Assembly (NCBI GenBank): GCA_002336485.1
Contig: DDCZ01000090.1
Location: 6,254-58,453 of the forward strand
Direction of reading: 5' to 3'
Length of the DNA: 52,200 nucleotides
From: Flavobacteriales bacterium UBA1993
GTDB lineage: Bacteria > Bacteroidota > Bacteroidia > Flavobacteriales_G > Salibacteraceae
The notes under the pieces are model-generated. The model had not been told where the DNA came from. It worked only from the letters and a program-made list of their open reading frames with translations, and did no database searches. This document shows positions 49,485 to 52,200 of the stretch, in pieces. The first letter of the stretch is position 1. Every line of letters begins with the position of its first letter. The position numbers and the translations under genes are program-made.

Positions 49485-50573
49485 ATGGAAACCATTCCTA
49501 CATCCAGTTGGCTTAACCGAAAAGCCTCGCCGCTTATTATTGCGGGTCCGTGCAGCGCAGAAAGCGAAGAGCAGATTATGCGCGTTGCCGAAACACTGGC
49601 AGAGCGCGGAAGGGTTCAACTCCTTCGAGCGGGGGTTTGGAAACCGCGAACAAGGCCAAATTCCTTTGAAGGTGTCGGACGAAAGGCGCTTCCTTGGCTG
49701 ATCAAAGCGGAGAAGGAATATGGAATTCCATTCATGATCGAAGTTGCGAATGAAGAGCACGTAAAGGCCGCTCTTGACGCCGGGATAAAACATGTTTGGA
49801 TCGGGGCGAGGACAACGGTTAACCCATTTTCAGTGCAAAGTATTGCCGATGAATTGCAGGGAACGGACATTCCCGTTTTCGTGAAGAATCCATTGAATCC
49901 AGACCTTCAACTCTGGATAGGAGCATTGGAAAGGCTACACGTAGCGGGCATACGAAAATTGGTGGCCATCCATCGAGGGTTTAGCACGTATCAAGAACCG
50001 ACGTATCGAAATAGTCCAAATTGGGAGATCCCGATAGAGTTAAAAACAAAATTTCCGAATCTCGAGGTGGTCGTTGATCCGAGTCACATTGGTGGCAAGC
50101 GCTCCCTGTTGAAAGAGATTTCTCAAAAGGCCCTTGACCTTGGCTTTGATGGATTGATGATCGAGACACACCCCAATCCGGATGAGGCGCTCAGCGACCC
50201 AAAGCAGCAGATTTTCCTTGATAAATTTGAATCGTTTATTGACCAGCTTGAAGAAAAGCAGCACCACTTCGAAGATTCAGTGGCGCTGAATCAATTGGAG
50301 CAACTAAGAAGGCTTATAGATGAGCTGGATCATGGCCTCATGGAAGGATTGAAGCGGAGGTTGGAGATCGTTGAGCAAATTGGAAACTATAAGGCCGAGC
50401 ATGGCGTGATAGTTTTTCAACTGGAGCGGTGGAGATCGATTATAGAGGACCGAATGAAGTTTGCCGAAGATCAAAATATTGATCCTGAATTGGTTCATGG
50501 ATTGTGGAACGAAATTCATAAAGCGTCTATTCGATTGCAAACGGATGTTGTCAATAGAAAGCTTTCAGACTAA
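49485..50573 (+). CDS. Bifunctional DAHP synthase / chorismate mutase
   Basis: The 362-residue enzyme joins a class I beta DAHP synthase (about 1-260) to an AroQ-type chorismate mutase (about 275-362). The first has SPLIIAGPCSAES, LLRAGVWKPRTRPNSFEGVG, VWIGARTTVNPFSVQ, FVKNPLNPDLQLWIGALERL, LVAIHRGFSTYQ and VVDPSHIGGKRS. The second has LEQLRRLIDELDHGLMEGLKRRLEIVEQIGNYKAEHGV. It starts the shikimate pathway and also makes prephenate. The mutase domain may also provide feedback control. Fusions in this order are common in Bacteroidota. It stands 40 bases after the TonB-receptor gene and is probably a separate unit. Confidence 0.93.
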   Translation: METIPTSSWLNRKASPLIIAGPCSAESEEQIMRVAETLAERGRVQLLRAGVWKPRTRPNSFEGVGRKALPWLIKAEKEYGIPFMIEVANEEHVKAALDAGIKHVWIGARTTVNPFSVQSIADELQGTDIPVFVKNPLNPDLQLWIGALERLHVAGIRKLVAIHRGFSTYQEPTYRNSPNWEIPIELKTKFPNLEVVVDPSHIGGKRSLLKEISQKALDLGFDGLMIETHPNPDEALSDPKQQIFLDKFESFIDQLEEKQHHFEDSVALNQLEQLRRLIDELDHGLMEGLKRRLEIVEQIGNYKAEHGVIVFQLERWRSIIEDRMKFAEDQNIDPELVHGLWNEIHKASIRLQTDVVNRKLSD

Positions 50574-50610
50574 TACCCCGAATCGAGTTCAAATTCTATA
50601 AATTCGGCCA

Positions 50611-52002
50611 ATGCCTAAGGCCGTTTCCATTTTCACACTGGTTATTTTACTCTCCATCGTTGGAAGTGGCGCTCACGCCCAAGTATCTAATGTAAACGCG
50701 TCCATCAAGATTGTGGGTGGAGAGGCGTTTTACATTCACACCGTGCTCGAGGGTCAAACGCTCGATCAAATAGCCACTGCCTATTTTACCCAAACGGCAG
50801 AAATAATCAAATACAATAAGAAGCAATCAGATCCGCTTTTAGTTGGAGTAAAACTAAAAATCCCCTATTCAGATGAATCGTTGGAGTCCATGAGTAAAAT
50901 GGACACGCCCACCCGTAAACCTGCTTCGAAACCAGTAGTTGTTCGCGCTGAGTCTTCCCCTCCGGTAGAAAAAGTGGAGAAGGAAAAGGTGGCCAAAGAC
51001 CCCCAACCAACGCCGATACAAGAGGCGTTGTCGCTTATTCAGGAGCCATTAGTTGAAGAGGATTCTGAGCCTATTGAAATAGAATCAACGACAGCAGAAG
51101 TGGAAGAGGAAGTTGCTGAGGAGCAACCACGGGAAGAGGTAGAAACCGCTGAGATTGAAACCGAACCAATCGAGAAATCTGTTGTTGCAGAAATCGTGGA
51201 TCCCGAACCGGTTGCAGAAATTGAGGAGGTCGAAGAGAAGGTAGAAATAACAACTGTAGCGCCAAGAATGGGCAGTGATGATGAGTTGAACTCGAAGGTT
51301 GATTCTACAGATTCAGACAAGGCACTTAAGGATCTGAATGAGCTTGCTGACAACATCACCAAGAGCCTTGCGAATTTGGCATTGATACAAGAGGCACTGG
51401 ACCCGGCAGGTGTCAACCCAGAAACTGGGGATCTGTTGATGGATCCATCAGAAGACTTGCCAGAAGAGGTACTGCTTGCTAGCGACCTTTTAGAGCAACA
51501 GATTGAGAATTTTTATGACACGACAAGGGATAAAACCGCATTGATTTTGAAGGAATTTTTCATAGTTGACTTGAACTCTAATCACCGAATTGTACGAACA
51601 AAAGATGAACGCACTATAACGAATGAGAATTCTCACTACTTGAGTTCTGCAGAGTTGACGGGGGTGAAAATTGATTCGTTAGAAAAGCTCTACCAGCGTG
51701 CAGCAATAGGCTTTCATGTAGACGCTAAGCGATATAATTATAAGGTTAAGGTAAAGAAGAAAAAAGTGCGCTTGTATCTTACCCAAGGCTATGTTGAGCA
51801 TTTTAATCAGGGTCACCCGCATGAGAAACTCATCCTAGAGGCGGCGAAAAATGCAGACGTTAAAGGAAAGGGCTACGTAAGCATTCTTGAGGGCTCAAAG
51901 GAAATCGCCACATACTCGAAGTTTGAATACAATCCGTTTGGAACGAAGGATCAATCCATCTATCGCGATCAGTTTATTCGAATAGAAAAAATGGACTTTT
52001 GA
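50611..52002 (+). CDS. Secreted LysM-domain protein with long acidic linker
   Basis: The 463-residue protein has a signal peptide (1-24) and one LysM domain (about 40-88; YIHTVLEGQTLDQIATAYFTQTAEIIKYNKK ... GVKLKIPY). A low-complexity Glu/Val/Pro-rich region (about 100-230), a helical stretch (about 235-310), and a C-terminal domain (about 325-463; LYLTQGYVEHFNQGHPHEKLILEAAKNADVKGKGYVSILEGS) follow. LysM binds peptidoglycan. The C-terminal domain is not one I know. It is followed after one base by recJ, an odd partner, so the pairing may simply be compact packing. Confidence 0.8.
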   Translation: MPKAVSIFTLVILLSIVGSGAHAQVSNVNASIKIVGGEAFYIHTVLEGQTLDQIATAYFTQTAEIIKYNKKQSDPLLVGVKLKIPYSDESLESMSKMDTPTRKPASKPVVVRAESSPPVEKVEKEKVAKDPQPTPIQEALSLIQEPLVEEDSEPIEIESTTAEVEEEVAEEQPREEVETAEIETEPIEKSVVAEIVDPEPVAEIEEVEEKVEITTVAPRMGSDDELNSKVDSTDSDKALKDLNELADNITKSLANLALIQEALDPAGVNPETGDLLMDPSEDLPEEVLLASDLLEQQIENFYDTTRDKTALILKEFFIVDLNSNHRIVRTKDERTITNENSHYLSSAELTGVKIDSLEKLYQRAAIGFHVDAKRYNYKVKVKKKKVRLYLTQGYVEHFNQGHPHEKLILEAAKNADVKGKGYVSILEGSKEIATYSKFEYNPFGTKDQSIYRDQFIRIEKMDF

Positions 52003-52003
52003 T

Positions 52004-52200
52004 ATGAAACCACTCGAAAAACAGTGGTCAATGAAACCCGTGCCGAGCGCAGAAAGCGTTCTTGGATTTCAAAATGCGATCAATGCGAGTGGCCCACTCG
52101 CCACCTTATTAATGCAGCGCGAAATTCGAGACTTCGAATCGGCTCGCTTATTCTTCAATCCGAAACTCGAGCGCCTGCACCCGCCTTTTTTAATGAAGGA
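52004..52200 (+). CDS. recJ: Single-stranded-DNA-specific exonuclease RecJ, N-terminal part (3' truncated by window edge)
   Basis: Only the first 65 codons are present. The product starts MKPLEKQWSMKPVP and has ATLLMQREIRDFESARLFFNPKLERLHPPFLMK, which matches the N-terminus of RecJ in this phylum (LLxQRGIxxFxEARxFFxPxLxxLHDPFLM). RecJ degrades single-stranded DNA from 5' to 3' in recombination and mismatch repair. The start ATG lies one base after the LysM gene stop. The catalytic DHH motif lies beyond the window. Found by hand translation. Confidence 0.88.
   Translation, partial: MKPLEKQWSMKPVPSAESVLGFQNAINASGPLATLLMQREIRDFESARLFFNPKLERLHPPFLMK

Overview
The window reads as a chromosomal segment from a Bacteroidota bacterium, most likely a marine or freshwater member of the Flavobacteriales. 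The evidence is gldB and gldC next to nadE, three secreted proteins with type IX secretion (T9SS) C-terminal tails, a fused ccoNO cbb3 oxidase gene, RNA-polymerase -7 elements of the TAnnTTTG type, and many lipoproteins and outer-membrane barrels. I saw no rRNA, tRNA, CRISPR array, insertion sequence or phage genes. Most of the window is ordinary, densely packed chromosome.

Layout. 1-4.5 kb: the end of an exbD pair, then a CPBP protease, dusB, and an rbfA/LolC-type permease pair. 4.5-9 kb: a SprB-repeat T9SS protein, the copper ATPase ccoI and mscL. 9.1-12.8 kb: a minus-strand run with a VOC protein, a T9SS-tailed cyclophilin, GNAT, thioesterase, YwbE, an S4 protein and an EGF-like lipoprotein. 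12.8-15.2 kb: a BlaI repressor and an unusual M56-M23-amidase three-domain protein, preceded by clear BlaI-type operators. 15.4-29 kb: a respiratory and oxygen-response island with ccoS, ccoNO, ccoQ, ccoP, ccoG, ccoH, a TauE/UreH-like exporter, hemN, a TerB-like protein, a soluble PAS histidine kinase, a receiver-CRP fusion regulator, a divergent malate/lactate-type dehydrogenase and two universal stress proteins. ccoS and ccoQ are too short for many gene finders; I located both by hand. 29-35.4 kb: a secreted reprolysin-like protease with a propeptide-like lipoprotein, then an outer-membrane barrel and a large lipoprotein. 35.5-38.3 kb: korA and korB. 38.3-39.35 kb: three copies of a palindromic repeat around a small GIY-YIG nuclease gene. 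39.35-43.4 kb: nadE, a barrel protein, gldB, gldC and a PKD lipoprotein. 43.5-49.4 kb: a four-gene operon (DUF4856, imelysin, HTTM protein, TonB receptor) behind a well-defined promoter with two dyads. The end holds a DAHP synthase/chorismate mutase, a LysM protein and the start of recJ.

The strongest new signal is regulatory. Four promoters (ccoI, ccoG, the dehydrogenase, the first stress protein) each carry TGA-N6-TCA followed, after exactly 23 bases, by a -7-like element. That is the geometry of class II activation by a CRP/FNR-family protein. Similar sites lie before ccoS and hemN. The obvious candidate activator is the receiver-CRP fusion encoded in the middle of the island, with the PAS kinase directly upstream as its likely partner. 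Together they look like a FixL-FixJ-FixK cascade reduced to two proteins.

Other items worth following are the GIY-YIG/palindrome unit, the propeptide-like lipoprotein beside the protease, the M56-M23-amidase sensor candidate, and the imelysin/TonB operon with its operator at the transcription start.
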